A stretch of DNA of 64,000 nt from positions 496,001 to 560,000 of the forward strand of contig NZ_FNMZ01000003.1 in assembly GCF_900106695.1 (NCBI RefSeq), written 5' to 3'. The DNA is from Albimonas donghaensis (GTDB taxonomy: Bacteria; Pseudomonadota; Alphaproteobacteria; Rhodobacterales; Rhodobacteraceae). Position 1 is the stretch's first letter. Each line of letters opens with the position of its first letter. Positions 1 to 10,576 of the stretch are shown here, in pieces. Under the pieces are notes generated by a model. It did no database searches, was not told the DNA's origin, and was given only the letters and a program-made list of their open reading frames with translations. The translations under genes and the position numbers were made by a program.

Positions 1-385
1 TGGCGATGGCCGCGTCGACCTCCTTCTGGATCTCGGCGCGGGTGGCGTCGCCGATGCGCTGCGCCTCGGCGCGCGCTTCGGTCAGCGCGGCCTGATAGGC
101 CTTCTCGGCCTCCTCGGCGCGGCGCTTGTAGTCGGCGGCCCGGTCGAGGTCGTCTTCGACGGCGTCATGCCGCTCCTCGATCACGCCGCCGATGCGCGGC
201 AGGACGATCTTGGAGAACAGCAGATACAGCACGACGATCGCCACCAGGAACCAGAAGATCTGGCTGGGGAACGAGGCGAAGTCGAACTGCGGCAGGCCGG
301 CGGACCCATGGTCTCCACCGTGCTCGACGCCTTCGACGATGCGAACTTCCTCGGCGGCCTGGGCGGCGCTGATGAACAGACCCAT
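1..385 (-). CDS. atpG: F0F1 ATP synthase subunit b' (partial, runs off window)
   Basis: Peripheral-stalk subunit b' of the F0 sector, which with subunit b ties F1 to the membrane stator. The visible 128 residues start MGLFISAAQAAE, have one N-terminal membrane segment (about residues 38-62, containing PSQIFWFLVAIVVLYLLF) and then a charged Ala/Glu-rich coiled coil, as in the photosynthetic/alphaproteobacterial b' family. The C-terminus lies beyond base 1. It follows atpE on the same strand, and subunit b would be expected next, outside the window. The presence of a separate b' gene fits Alphaproteobacteria. Confidence 0.93.
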   Translation of the reverse strand, partial: MGLFISAAQAAEEVRIVEGVEHGGDHGSAGLPQFDFASFPSQIFWFLVAIVVLYLLFSKIVLPRIGGVIEERHDAVEDDLDRAADYKRRAEEAEKAYQAALTEARAEAQRIGDATRAEIQKEVDAAIA

Positions 386-552
386 CGGTCTCTCCTGGGC
401 TCAGGCGCCGCGCGCGTCGCGCAAGGGGCGCGGGATGCGGCGCGGAGCGGAAACTGGCGCGCGCGGCCGGGGGGACCGGCCGCGCGGTGATTTTGCAGGG
501 CGCGCCGCGGCGGCGGGACGGAAGGTCCCGGCCGGCGGCGCGCCGATCCCGA

Positions 553-789
553 TCAGACCGCGAACAGCAGGAGCAGCGCGACGAGGAACGAGAAGATGCC
601 GAGGGCCTCGGCGAAGGCCATGCCGACGAAGAGCATCGCCTGCTGCTCGCCCGCGGCGGCCGGGTTGCGCAGGGCGCCGGCCAGGTAGTTGCTGGCCACG
701 TTGCCCACGCCGATGCCGGCGCCGCCGAGGCCGATGGTGGCGAGGCCCGCGCCGATGTACTGGCCCATGTTCGCGATATCGCCTTCCAT
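553..789 (-). CDS. atpE: F0F1 ATP synthase subunit c
   Basis: Proteolipid of the rotating c-ring, 78 residues, the usual length. Two hydrophobic helices are joined by the polar loop RNPAA (about residues 41-45). The first helix is glycine-rich ([17 protein letters not shown]). The proton-binding carboxylate is Glu61 in the second helix (FAEALGIF). It lies between atpB and atpG in the conserved order. The reading frame is open further upstream, but homology begins at the [11 protein letters not shown] start. Confidence 0.96.
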   Translation of the reverse strand: MEGDIANMGQYIGAGLATIGLGGAGIGVGNVASNYLAGALRNPAAAGEQQAMLFVGMAFAEALGIFSFLVALLLLFAV

Positions 790-869
790 AGTCCTAGCTC
801 CTTCGTGGTCTGGAAGTCGTTGAACCGTCGGCGAGACCCGCCAGCCGGTCGTTGAAGAGGCGCCCCGCC

Positions 870-1622
870 TCAGTGCATGTGCAGGGCGTCGTTGAGGTAG
901 ATGCAGGTCAGGATCGTGAAGATATAGGCCTGCACGAAGGCCACCAGCAGCTCCAGCGCGAAGATGCCGGTCATGGCCCCGATCGGAACGATGCCCAGGA
1001 CGCCCATCGCCGGAACGAAGGCGGCGAAGACCTTGAGCACCGCGTGGCCGGCCATCATGTTGCCCGCGAGACGGACGGAATGGCTGAGCGGCCGCACGAA
1101 ATACGAGATGAACTCGATGGCGAACAGGATCACCCGCAGCGCCACGGTCGGCGCGCTGGGGATCCAGAAGAGGGTGATGAACTTCGGCCCGTGCTTGACG
1201 AAGCCGAGGATGGTCACGGTCAGGAACACCATCATCGCCAGCACGCCGGTGACGGCGATATGCGAGGTGACGGTGAACGAGGCCGGGATCAGGCCGGAGA
1301 CGTTCGAGATCAGGATGAACACGAACAGCGTGAACAGGTAGGGGAAGAACTTCAGCCCCTCCTCGCCCAGGATGTCCACGGCCATCTTGCGCACGAAGAT
1401 GTAGAGGCTTTCGGCCACCGACTGCATGCGGCCGGGAACCAGCGTCGCGTTGCGCGTCGGCAGAGCCAGCAGCGCGAACGCGATCAGCACGCCGATGGCG
1501 AGCCACAGCGTCTGGTTGGTGACGGTGAACAGGCCGAGCCCCTCATCGCCGAACAGCGGCTTGATGAGAAACTGGTCCATCGGATGGGCTTCGATACCGC
1601 CCGAACTTGCTTCGCCTGCCAA
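870..1622 (-). CDS. atpB: F0F1 ATP synthase subunit a
   Basis: Stator channel protein of F0, 250 residues with five to six membrane helices. The essential arginine is Arg184 in [14 protein letters not shown], which faces the c-ring glutamate. The start used here is TTG at 1622, three bases after the atpI stop, with a GAGGGA Shine-Dalgarno. The next in-frame ATG ([11 protein letters not shown], at 1580) would give a 236-residue protein. The longer form is preferred because homologues have a short extension before HPMDQF, but this is a judgement. Confidence 0.95.
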   Translation of the reverse strand: MAGEASSGGIEAHPMDQFLIKPLFGDEGLGLFTVTNQTLWLAIGVLIAFALLALPTRNATLVPGRMQSVAESLYIFVRKMAVDILGEEGLKFFPYLFTLFVFILISNVSGLIPASFTVTSHIAVTGVLAMMVFLTVTILGFVKHGPKFITLFWIPSAPTVALRVILFAIEFISYFVRPLSHSVRLAGNMMAGHAVLKVFAAFVPAMGVLGIVPIGAMTGIFALELLVAFVQAYIFTILTCIYLNDALHMH

Positions 1623-1624
1623 CG

Positions 1625-2038
1625 TCAGCGTCCCTCATCCTCGGGCGCCTGGGCGCCGTCGTTCCCGTTCGGACCGGCGGCGCCCGAGGACGCGCCGGCC
1701 TTGTTCCGTCGCTGCAGGTCCTTGGCGGACTGCAGCATGACCCTTACGCCGGCGCCGAAGCCGAGCAGGATGAACACGAGCAGGAAGAGAGGCTTCGTCC
1801 CGACCAGCGTGTCGAGCCCCCATCCTATCGCGCCGCCCACCCCAACGCCTGCGACCAGGTCGATGACCATGCGCCACGCGAACTCTGCGCCCTGCCATTT
1901 CCCCCCTCCCGCACGTCGAGGCCGCGTCTCGGCCTCTCGCCGGGAGCGGATCGCCTGCAGTCGGGCGTCGATGTCAGCCAGGTCGGACCGGACAGGCTCA
2001 CGGGTTTCGGACGCGTCGTCGTCGGACGTGCCGGTCAT
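1625..2038 (-). CDS. atpI: AtpI-type ATP synthase accessory protein
   Basis: First gene of the F0 operon, 137 residues. A charged N-terminal half (about residues 1-50) precedes two membrane helices (about 58-78 and 84-104), with the GxxxG-rich segment GVGVGGAIGWGLD typical of the AtpI/AtpZ family. The family is thought to help c-ring assembly or ion (Mg/Ca) handling near the nascent F0, and its role is not fully settled. A sigma70-like promoter lies about 60 bases upstream. Confidence 0.88.
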   Translation of the reverse strand: MTGTSDDDASETREPVRSDLADIDARLQAIRSRREAETRPRRAGGGKWQGAEFAWRMVIDLVAGVGVGGAIGWGLDTLVGTKPLFLLVFILLGFGAGVRVMLQSAKDLQRRNKAGASSGAAGPNGNDGAQAPEDEGR

Positions 2039-2399
2039 CCCAGGTGCACCCCTCCGCGGACCTTCCCGCCATTCGCGCGGCCTCTTGGCCGGTTGCTGCG
2101 GACACTAGAAAGGGGGTCACGGGCTGTCAAGCTAGGTTGGCAAAGGGTGAAGGGGGGTCATGTCGTTGCGAACGTTCATAAAATCCTTTCGTGCGACGGG
2201 ACGGCGCAGCGCCCGGAGGCCCGTTTCGGCGCGGTTCCGGCGGGGCCGGACGGATTCGACCCGTCCCGGGCGTCGGCGGGGGCCGTCCGCGGGCCCGATC
2301 CGGGGACGCCGGCGGCGGGGCTCCGGGGGGCGTCCTCGCCCGCGATACGGCGGGGAGCGCCGGGCGCGAGGGCCGGTCTCGACGCGGCGGCGGAAACGC
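2039..2399. other. Intergenic region between atpI and the MATE gene
   Basis: 361 bases. The atpI-proximal part holds the atp promoter (2102-2130). A short AT-rich patch near 2168-2185 contains AACGTTCATAA, a string that recurs near 12236. The rest (about 2200-2399) is very GC-rich and I see no gene in it. Open frames here have no coding character and mostly extend real genes upstream. Confidence 0.6.
2102..2130 (-). promoter_or_regulatory. Sigma70-type promoter of the atpIBEG operon
   Basis: Read on the minus strand, TTGACA (bases 2130-2125) and TAGTGT (2107-2102) are separated by exactly 17 bases. The predicted transcription start near 2095 would give a leader of about 57 bases before atpI. 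The -35 box is perfect and the -10 matches at about half of positions. Confidence 0.7.
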
Positions 2400-3947
2400 T
2401 CAGCCCCGCGGGAGTTCCCGCCGGATGATCCGCGCGGCGACCAGCCAGGACAGGACCAGCCCCAGCGCGACGGAACTGACGATGGTCCACCATACCCCCT
2501 CCACCCCGAGATCCAGCTCCACCACGAACAGCCAGCCGAACCCGAGCTGGCAGAGCGTCTGGCGGAACACCCCCACCGCCACCGGCCAGAACGGCTTTCG
2601 CAGGCCCTGCAGCAGCGCCGTCGCCGCGAACATCGCGAAGACGGCGGGCATGGTGAAGCGGGCGAACTGGAAATAGCGCACGCCCTGGGCGATCACCGCC
2701 GGGTCGTCGGTGAACAGGCTCACCGCCCATTCCCCGAAGAAGGTCAGCGCCAGCCCGGCCAGCGCCATCATGCCCAGCCCGATGGTCAGGCCCAGCCGCA
2801 GCGTCTCGCGCACCCGGTCATGCAGCCGGGCGCCATGGTTGCGCGCCACCAGCGGCAGCAGCGCGCCGGACAGGCCGAGCGCCGGCAGCAGCAGGATCTG
2901 CTCCACCCGCAGCGCCGCGCCGTAGCCCGCCACCGCCGCGCCGCCGAAGCGTTGCAGCCAGTGCAGCACCATGAACATGCCGACGGTCGCGACCAGCATG
3001 TTGAGGCTGGCGGGGAAGGCCTGACGGGCGAGCTCCACGATCACGCGGAAGTCCGGACGGAAGGCCGACCAGGGCGCCGCGCGCAGCAGGCCCGACCGCA
3101 GCGCCCGGCGCAGCATCCACGCGCAGACCCCGGCCTGGGCCAGCACCGTGGCGACCCCGATCCCGGTCACGCCCCAGCCGAAGCCCAGCACGAACAGCGG
3201 GTCCAGCAGCAGGTTCGCCGCCGCCGCGCCCATCTGCGCGCGCTGGAAGGACCGCGCGTCGCCCTGGGTGGCGAGCGTGCCATGGGCGGCGAAGGCCAGC
3301 ACGAAGAACACCGCCCCGAAGACCACGGTCAGCAGGTAGTCCCGCGCCGCCTGCCGCGGACCGCCCGAGGCGCCCATCAGGTCCAGCAGCTCCGGCGCCA
3401 GCAGCCAGCCGCCGACGGTCAGCGCCGCCGCGACCATCAGCCCGAAGCTCAGCCCCTGGGCGGCGAAGGCCACGGCGCGGGCGCGCTCGCCGGCGCCCAT
3501 CGCCGCGCCGGCCAGCGCGTTGACCCCGGCGCCGATGCCGAAGCCCAGCGAAAGAATGAGAAAGAACACCGCCGTGGCCATCGACAGCCCGGCCAGCGCA
3601 TCCGGACCGATGCGCCCGGCGAACCAGGCGTCGGTGACGTTCTGCAACGTGTGAAACAGCATCGCCAGCGCCGCCGGCAACGCCAGCGCGATCAGGTGGC
3701 CCAGCACCGGCCCCCGGGTCAGGTCACGCTCGTCCGAAGGCGCCGCTGCGGGCGCCGGCGACAATGGCGCGCGGGCGGAGGGGTGCCCGGCGGGCGAAGC
3801 CGCGGGGGGCGAAGGCGCGGGGGGCGGAGGCGGGGACGGCGTGTCGGGCGGGGGCATCGGGGGCTCGTCGGCTGCGGGTGGATGGGCGGAGACGAACGAC
3901 GCGACGCACCGACTCGGGAGACTCCCCGAAGACTCGAGGGACGACAT
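2400..3947 (-). CDS. MATE family multidrug/Na+ (H+) exporter
   Basis: 515-residue integral membrane protein of the MatE fold (two MatE halves, about 12 helices), expected to export organic cations or drugs using a Na+ or H+ gradient. Recognisable features are the N-terminal IALALPAALAMLFHTLQNVTD segment, in which the substrate-pocket region of the first half begins, and the repeated Gly/Ala-rich helices. The N-terminal 75 residues are unusually Pro/Ala/Ser-rich and probably not all translated. The ATG at 3947 has only a distant GGAGG, and internal ATGs are possible. It is divergent from the CDF gene. Confidence 0.85.
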   Translation of the reverse strand: MSSLESSGSLPSRCVASFVSAHPPAADEPPMPPPDTPSPPPPPAPSPPAASPAGHPSARAPLSPAPAAAPSDERDLTRGPVLGHLIALALPAALAMLFHTLQNVTDAWFAGRIGPDALAGLSMATAVFFLILSLGFGIGAGVNALAGAAMGAGERARAVAFAAQGLSFGLMVAAALTVGGWLLAPELLDLMGASGGPRQAARDYLLTVVFGAVFFVLAFAAHGTLATQGDARSFQRAQMGAAAANLLLDPLFVLGFGWGVTGIGVATVLAQAGVCAWMLRRALRSGLLRAAPWSAFRPDFRVIVELARQAFPASLNMLVATVGMFMVLHWLQRFGGAAVAGYGAALRVEQILLLPALGLSGALLPLVARNHGARLHDRVRETLRLGLTIGLGMMALAGLALTFFGEWAVSLFTDDPAVIAQGVRYFQFARFTMPAVFAMFAATALLQGLRKPFWPVAVGVFRQTLCQLGFGWLFVVELDLGVEGVWWTIVSSVALGLVLSWLVAARIIRRELPRG

Positions 3948-4040
3948 GGTTGCCGGGATCGCCTCCGGCGCCTAGATGGGGCGGCCGCGCAGGGGGCCGC
4001 CGCCCTTCCGGGCCGCGGCGCGTATCGAGGAACGACCGAC

Positions 4041-4913
4041 ATGGGCATGAGCAAGGACCGGCTGGCGGCCTCCGCCGGCGTCGCGGCGGTGACCGTGGCG
4101 CTCAGCCTCGCCGTGCTCAAGTTCCTCGCGTTGCAGGCCACCGGCAGCCTGACCGTGGCGGCGAGCCTGGCGGATTCCGCCATCGACGCGGTCGCCTCGA
4201 TGACCGGGCTGGCCGCGATCCTCTACGCCTCGCGCCCGGCGGACGAGGACCATGCCTTCGGCCATGGCTCGGCCGAGGACCTGGCCGCGCTGGGGCAGGC
4301 GGCGCTGATCCTGGTCTCGGCCGCGGCCATCGCCTGGGGCGCGGTCTCCCGGCTGGTCGCCCCGACCCCGGCGGCGCTGGCGGAGGAAGGCTTCGGGATC
4401 GCGGTCATGGGGGTCTCCATCGTCATGACGCTGGCGCTGCTGGGCTGGCAGCGCCATGTCGCGCGGGTCACCGGCAGCCGGGTCGTGGCGGCGGACGCGC
4501 TGCACTATCTGTCGGACCTCCTGCCCAATATCGGCGCGGTGGCGGCGCTGGCGGCGTCGCGCTGGTATGACCTGCCCTGGGTGGACTCGGCCTTGGGCCT
4601 GCTGGCCGCGGCGATCCTGGCGCGCGGCGCGGCGAAGATCGCGCGCGGCGCCTGGGACGCGCTGATGGACCGAGGCGCCGACGCGGCGACGCAGGCCCGC
4701 CTGCACGACATCGCCGCCCATCATCCCGGGCTGATCGGCTATCACGACCTCAAGACCCGCACCGCCGGCCGGCGGCTGTTCGTGCAGATCCATGTGGAGC
4801 TGGACGGCGGATTGTCGTTGCATGAGGCGCACGACATCGGCGCCGGGCTGCGCCACAAGATGCTCGACGCCTTCCCCGACGCCGAGGTGATCGTCCACAA
4901 GGACCCGGCCTAG
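4041..4913 (+). CDS. Cation diffusion facilitator (FieF/CzcD-type metal efflux)
   Basis: 290-residue CDF transporter that would export divalent metals (Zn, Fe, Co or Cd) from the cytoplasm in exchange for protons. Six membrane helices cover about residues 10-210. The metal sites show as DSAID in helix 2 and HYLSD in helix 5, and the family motif DHAFGHG is followed by Ser where many members have Lys. A cytoplasmic domain (about 215-290) follows. The start chosen is MGMSKDRLAAS. The much longer open frame upstream is antisense to the MATE gene and not credible. Confidence 0.9.
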   Translation: MGMSKDRLAASAGVAAVTVALSLAVLKFLALQATGSLTVAASLADSAIDAVASMTGLAAILYASRPADEDHAFGHGSAEDLAALGQAALILVSAAAIAWGAVSRLVAPTPAALAEEGFGIAVMGVSIVMTLALLGWQRHVARVTGSRVVAADALHYLSDLLPNIGAVAALAASRWYDLPWVDSALGLLAAAILARGAAKIARGAWDALMDRGADAATQARLHDIAAHHPGLIGYHDLKTRTAGRRLFVQIHVELDGGLSLHEAHDIGAGLRHKMLDAFPDAEVIVHKDPA

Positions 4914-4990
4914 AGGTTGACGCTTACGTCGCGACCCGCTGGCGCGGCCGGCGTCGCTGGTGTTCCATGCCCGAAAAGGGAGGAGCCCCG

Positions 4991-6634
4991 ATGACCTTCG
5001 CGCCCCGCGCCGACCTCGCCACCCATTCCGTCGCCAACCAGCCGGAGGCCCGCGCCGCGCTGGATCTGTGGTCCCCGGACGCCCCGCTGCGCGCCGCGGC
5101 GGCCCGCGACGCGCCCCATGACCTCGCCGCGCTGGAGAGCTTCGCCGCCGCCATCGGCTCGGCCGAGGCGATGGAGGACGCCGAGGCCGCGCGCCGCGGG
5201 AAACCCGAGCTTCTCCTGTTCGACCGCGGCGGCCGTCGGCTGGACGAGGTGCGCTTCCACCCCGGATACCACGCCATGATGACCCGCGGGGCAGAGGCCG
5301 GATACGCCGCCCGCCCGTGGGAGCCCGACGGCGCCCGGGGCGGTCAGGCCGCCCATGCGCTGATGGTCTACATGCTGAGCCAGGTCGAGCCCGGCGTCTG
5401 CTGTCCCCTGACCATGACCTACGCCGCGGTCCCGGCGCTGGAAGCCGCCGCGCCGGATCTCGCGGCCGAATGGGCGCCGAAGGCCCGGGCGCGGGCCTAT
5501 GACGGACGCGTCGCCCCGCCCTCGGCCAAGACCGCCGTCACCCTCGGCATGGCGATGACCGAGAAGCAGGGCGGCTCCGACGTCCGCGCCAACGAGACCC
5601 GGGCCGAAAAGGTCGAGGTCGGCTACCGCCTGACCGGCCACAAGTGGTTCTGCTCGGCCCCCATGTCCGACGCCTTTCTGACGCTGGCCTGGCTGGACGG
5701 CGGGCTCACCTGCTTCCTCGTCCCCCGCTGGCTGGAGGACGGGACCCGCAACCCCATCCAGCTCCAGCGGCTGAAGGACAAGCTGGGCAACCACGCCAAC
5801 GCTTCCTCGGAGATCGAGTATCACGGCGCGCTGGCCCAGCTGGTCGGAGAGCCCGGCCGCGGCGTCCCCGCGATCATCGAGATGGTCCACCACACCCGGC
5901 TCGACGCCGCCACCGCGCCCGTCGGCTTCATGCGCCGCGCGCTGGAGGAGGCGGCGCACTGGACCCGGCATCGCTCGGCCTTCCAGAAGCGGCTGGCCGA
6001 TCAGCCGCTGATGCAGGCGGTGCTGGCGGACCTGGCGCTGGACTGGATGGGGAGCTTCGCGCTGGTGATGCGCGCCGCGCGGGCTTTCGACGGGTCGGGG
6101 GGCGACGGGGCCGGCGAGGCGGACCGCGCGCTCGCCCGGCTGGTCGTGGCGATCGCGAAATACTGGACCAACAAGCGAGCCCCGGCGGTGGTGGTGGAGG
6201 CGATGGAGTGCCTCGGCGGCGCCGGCTATATCGAGGAGAGCCCGCTGCCCATGCTCTACCGCGAGGCGCCGCTGAACGGGATATGGGAGGGGTCGGGCAA
6301 CGTCATCTGCCTCGATGTGCTGCGCACGCTGGCGCGGGAGCCGAGGGCGACGGCGGCGCTGAAAGCCGATCTTTCCGCCGCGCGAGGGGCGGATCGGCGC
6401 TTCGACCTCGCGATGGACGCGGCCATGTCCGCGCTGGCCCGGCCGGAGGAGGCGCAGGCCCGCGCATTGGTCGAGCGGCTGGCGCTGCTGGCGCAGGCCG
6501 CGGAGCTGATGCGGACGGGGCCGGATCTCGTAGCCGACGCCTTCATCGCCACGCGGCTGGGGGGCGACTGGGGGCGAACGCCGGGGACCCTGCCGCGCGG
6601 GACCGACGCGGCGGCGCTGGCCGCGATGATCTGA
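4991..6634 (+). CDS. aidB: AidB-type acyl-CoA dehydrogenase
   Basis: 547-residue flavoprotein of the acyl-CoA dehydrogenase superfamily, close to AidB in length and layout (N-terminal helical part, middle beta domain, C-terminal FAD helical domain). Motifs include MAMTEKQGGSDVRANET near residues 190-205, GHKWFCSAPMSDAF and the FAD-domain string ECLGGAGYIEESPLP. AidB is induced by alkylation damage in enterics and binds DNA, but related proteins act on isovaleryl-CoA, so substrate is uncertain. The start at 4991 has AGGAG seven bases upstream. An earlier ATG at 4967 is less likely. Confidence 0.88.
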   Translation: MTFAPRADLATHSVANQPEARAALDLWSPDAPLRAAAARDAPHDLAALESFAAAIGSAEAMEDAEAARRGKPELLLFDRGGRRLDEVRFHPGYHAMMTRGAEAGYAARPWEPDGARGGQAAHALMVYMLSQVEPGVCCPLTMTYAAVPALEAAAPDLAAEWAPKARARAYDGRVAPPSAKTAVTLGMAMTEKQGGSDVRANETRAEKVEVGYRLTGHKWFCSAPMSDAFLTLAWLDGGLTCFLVPRWLEDGTRNPIQLQRLKDKLGNHANASSEIEYHGALAQLVGEPGRGVPAIIEMVHHTRLDAATAPVGFMRRALEEAAHWTRHRSAFQKRLADQPLMQAVLADLALDWMGSFALVMRAARAFDGSGGDGAGEADRALARLVVAIAKYWTNKRAPAVVVEAMECLGGAGYIEESPLPMLYREAPLNGIWEGSGNVICLDVLRTLAREPRATAALKADLSAARGADRRFDLAMDAAMSALARPEEAQARALVERLALLAQAAELMRTGPDLVADAFIATRLGGDWGRTPGTLPRGTDAAALAAMI

Positions 6635-7023
6635 CGGCGTTCCGACGGTGATCCGGGGGCGTTCCGGGGGGCGGCGTTGCGCCGAGATCCGCCCGGCGCG
6701 GAGTCCTGCCGACCAAGGAGGCGCCTCGGCGCCGGGGATGCGGCGCCGCCGCGGCGACGGGGCGGCCGGGCGGCGCCCCGTTTCGGCGCCCTCACGCGCG
6801 GCTCGCATCGCCGTGATCGGGGTGAAGTCGTTTCATGTCATGCGCTTGCGCCTTGCCGCATCCCTGCCGCAATCAAGGCGATTCCGGACCCTTTTTGCGG
6901 ATGGCATGGACCCGCCGCCCCCTCCGGCTAGGTCATTTCACGAACCGAGGCGGACACCCGGTCCCCAAAGTCCGCGCCCTGAACGGCGCGACGCCGGACC
7001 CGCCGAGACGCAGGAGACGTGAG
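6635..7023. other. Intergenic region upstream of the PRC-barrel gene
   Basis: 389 bases. The first 160 are very GC-rich without coding character. Composition drops around 6825-6945 (runs such as CCCTTTTTGCGG), which probably contains the promoter for the downstream secreted protein. I could not fix a convincing -35/-10 pair. Confidence 0.4.
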
Positions 7024-7677
7024 ATGAAGCGCCTTATCGCCACCACCGCCCTGGCCCTGGTTGTCGCCGCCCCCGCCTACGCCGCCGGGATGAACGCAGA
7101 CTCCGACGCGAAGGTCGAGACCGGCGCCTCCACGCCGCCGGCCGCCGCCATGCCCGCCGACGCCGGCGAGCCCAGCCTGGGCGAAAAGACCGAGGCCGCC
7201 GCCGAAAATGCGGCCGAGGACACCGGCGAAGCCATCGACCACGCCGCCGAGGAGACCGGCGAGGCCATGGACGCCGCCGGCCAGAAGATCGAATCCGCCG
7301 CTGACGCCGCCGCGACCGAGGCCGACAAGGCGCTCGACAGCGCCGACGCCGAGCTTGACGCCGACGCCGACGCGGAAGGCTGGGCCAATGCCGACGCCTC
7401 CGCCGTGACCAGCGAAGAGCTGGAGGGCGTGGACGTCTTCGACGCCTCGAACGAGGACATCGGCGAAGTCGTCGAGCTGACCCTGGGCGACGACGGCGCC
7501 ACCGTGAACGGCGCGGTGATCGACGTGGGCGGCTTCCTCGGCCTGGGCGAGCATCGCGTGGCCCTGTCGATGGACGAGCTGAAGATCATGCGCTCGACCG
7601 ACGACGCCGATGAGCTGCGGGTCTATGTCTCCGCCTCGCGCGAGCAGCTGGAGTCGATGCCCGAATACGAGGGGTGA
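7024..7677 (+). CDS. Secreted PRC-barrel domain protein
   Basis: 217 residues. Residues 1-20 are a classical signal peptide ending AYA|AG. Residues 22-125 form a very acidic Ala/Asp/Glu-rich linker with imperfect repeats of the type AAEDTGEAIDHAAEETGEAMD, likely disordered or helical. The C-terminal part (about 128-215) is a PRC-barrel (SEELEGVDVFDASNEDIGEVVEL ... VIDVGGFLGLGEHRVAL). Periplasmic PRC-barrel proteins of this kind are common in alphaproteobacteria and their role is poorly defined, often linked with stress. AGGAG precedes the ATG. It is followed by strong hairpins. Confidence 0.85.
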   Translation: MKRLIATTALALVVAAPAYAAGMNADSDAKVETGASTPPAAAMPADAGEPSLGEKTEAAAENAAEDTGEAIDHAAEETGEAMDAAGQKIESAADAAATEADKALDSADAELDADADAEGWANADASAVTSEELEGVDVFDASNEDIGEVVELTLGDDGATVNGAVIDVGGFLGLGEHRVALSMDELKIMRSTDDADELRVYVSASREQLESMPEYEG

Positions 7678-7688
7678 CGCCTCTTGCT

Positions 7689-7714
7689 CCGGTCCGGCCT
7701 TCGGGTCGGACCGG
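7689..7714 (+). terminator. UUCG-capped hairpin after the PRC-barrel gene
   Basis: Inverted repeat CCGGTCCGGCC / GGTCGGACCGG around a TTCG loop, an 11-base-pair stem with one G-T pair and a cUUCGg tetraloop, 12 bases after the stop codon. No T-run follows, so it may terminate or simply stabilise the 3' end. Confidence 0.6.
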
Positions 7715-7733
7715 GCCCTGACGACACGACCGG

Positions 7734-7759
7734 AAGGGGCCGCTCTCGGGCGGCCCCTT
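7734..7759 (+). terminator. Second hairpin before the GlsB gene
   Basis: Perfect 10-base-pair stem AAGGGGCCGC / GCGGCCCCTT with a six-base loop. It lies between the PRC-barrel gene and the next gene and is followed by a GC-rich stretch, not a U-tract. Confidence 0.55.
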
Positions 7760-7832
7760 GCCGTTCGGACGGGATGCGCCACTTCGTGGAAAAGCGTCCC
7801 GAAGCGGAGCGCGACGGAACAAGGAGAACGAC

Positions 7833-8084
7833 ATGGAAGGCGTGGGCTGGCTGAGCTTCCTGGTGATCGGACTGATCGCGGGATGGTTGGCCGAAAAGAT
7901 CCTGAAGCGCGATCACGGGCTGCTGACCAACCTGATCGTGGGCATCGTGGGCGCCTATCTGGGCGCGTTCCTGTTCTCAGCGGTGGGCCTGGCGGCCGGC
8001 GGCTTCATCGGCGCCCTGATCACGGCGACGGTGGGCGCGGTGGCGCTTCTGGCCCTGCTCGGGCTCATCCGCGGCAGAGGCTGA
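7833..8084 (+). CDS. GlsB/YeaQ/YmgE family stress-response membrane protein
   Basis: 83-residue protein with three hydrophobic segments (about residues 5-20, 32-50 and 55-78) and the family pattern of Gly-rich helices (LVIGLIAGWLAEKIL, LIVGIVGAYLGAFLF). This is the transglycosylase-associated/GlsB family, often induced by envelope or general stress. Biochemical function is unknown. AAGGAG lies eight bases before the chosen ATG. An in-frame ATG 75 bases upstream lacks homology. Confidence 0.87.
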   Translation: MEGVGWLSFLVIGLIAGWLAEKILKRDHGLLTNLIVGIVGAYLGAFLFSAVGLAAGGFIGALITATVGAVALLALLGLIRGRG

Positions 8085-8199
8085 AGACCGGCGGGAGCAT
8101 GGAGACGGCGGGCGGCGGGCGCGACGCGCCATCCCCCGCGAGACCGGTCCGGGCGGAACGACCCGAACGACATCTTCCCAAACGAAACGGGCCAAACGA

Positions 8200-8230
8200 A
8201 ACGGGGCCGCGCGTGATGCGCGGCCCCGTT
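8200..8230. terminator. Bidirectional terminator between the GlsB gene and groEL
   Basis: Perfect 13-base-pair stem AACGGGGCCGCGC / GCGCGGCCCCGTT with a five-base loop, in the gap between two converging genes. Weak T-rich sequence follows on both strands. A direct repeat of AAACGAAACGGG (8180-8191 and 8194-8205) sits at its left edge. Confidence 0.75.
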
Positions 8231-8301
8231 CCTGTTTCGACCGTCAGGTCGGCTGTGCGTCGCGCGCGTTCCCCAGCCCCCGAAGGGGCCGGGGAGGCGG
8301 A

Positions 8302-9963
<1,662 letters not shown>

Positions 9964-9994
9964 TCATTGTTGTGGAATGTGACGGCGGTCGCGA

Positions 9995-10288
9995 TCAGGC
10001 GGCGGCCAGGATCCCGAGGATGTCGGATTCCTTCATGATCAGCAGGTCCTTGCCGTCGAGCTTGACCTCGGTCCCGGACCACTTGCCGAACAGGACGCGA
10101 TCGCCGGCCTTGACGGCGGGAGCGATCAGCTCGCCCGAGTCCTTGCGGGCGCCTTCGCCCACGGCGACGATCTCGCCTTCCTGGGGCTTCTCCTTGGCGG
10201 AGTCGGGGATGATCAGCCCGCCCTTGGTAACGTCTTCGCTTTCGATGCGGCGCACCAGCACCCGGTCATGCAGCGGCGTGAAGTTCAT
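9995..10288 (-). CDS. groES: Co-chaperonin GroES
   Basis: 97-residue lid of the GroEL chamber. It starts [16 protein letters not shown] and contains the mobile-loop region [18 protein letters not shown] (about residues 22-39). AGGAG precedes the ATG. The open frame continues upstream, but homology starts here. Regulation is by the CIRCE element about 80 bases upstream. Confidence 0.98.
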   Translation of the reverse strand: MNFTPLHDRVLVRRIESEDVTKGGLIIPDSAKEKPQEGEIVAVGEGARKDSGELIAPAVKAGDRVLFGKWSGTEVKLDGKDLLIMKESDILGILAAA

Positions 10289-10367
10289 GTCGTGGCTCCT
10301 GTTTCTGCGGCTTCCACGGTTGTCGCGCGATCCGGACTCCGTCGCAGACGGACCGGAGATCCGGCTG

Positions 10368-10394
10368 TTAGCACTCACCGTCGGAGAGTGCTGA
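10368..10394 (-). promoter_or_regulatory. CIRCE operator (HrcA-binding) of groESL
   Basis: TTAGCACTC - nine bases - GAGTGCTGA, matching the consensus TTAGCACTC-N9-GAGTGCTAA at all but one position. HrcA repressor binds this inverted repeat and is released on heat shock. It sits just downstream of the putative promoter and inside the 5' leader, the usual position. Confidence 0.95.
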
Positions 10395-10402
10395 CGGCTG
10401 CG

Positions 10403-10431
10403 GAGGTAAGCGCGCGGGGGGTTCCTGTCAA
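10403..10431 (-). promoter_or_regulatory. Putative groESL promoter
   Basis: On the minus strand TTGACA (10431-10426) is followed after 16-17 bases by TTACCT/TACCTC. The -35 is perfect and the -10 poor. The start would fall just before the CIRCE, consistent with repression by HrcA. Confidence 0.55.
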
Positions 10432-10576
10432 GCGTTCCGCGCATGGCGGCGTTGCGTTCGGCGCCGCAGCGGAAACCGCGGTCGGAGCGCCCTGCGACAG
10501 ACCCCGTGGACCTAGGTCTTCGCGCCCGGGCGCGAAAGGGAGGCGGCGGGGAAAATGAGGGTGAAGAGCGCGCGCC

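Noticed and set aside
2160-4040. Upstream extension of the CDF transporter frame to 2160
   Set aside because: The extension is antisense to the MATE gene and has no homology. The real start is at 4041.
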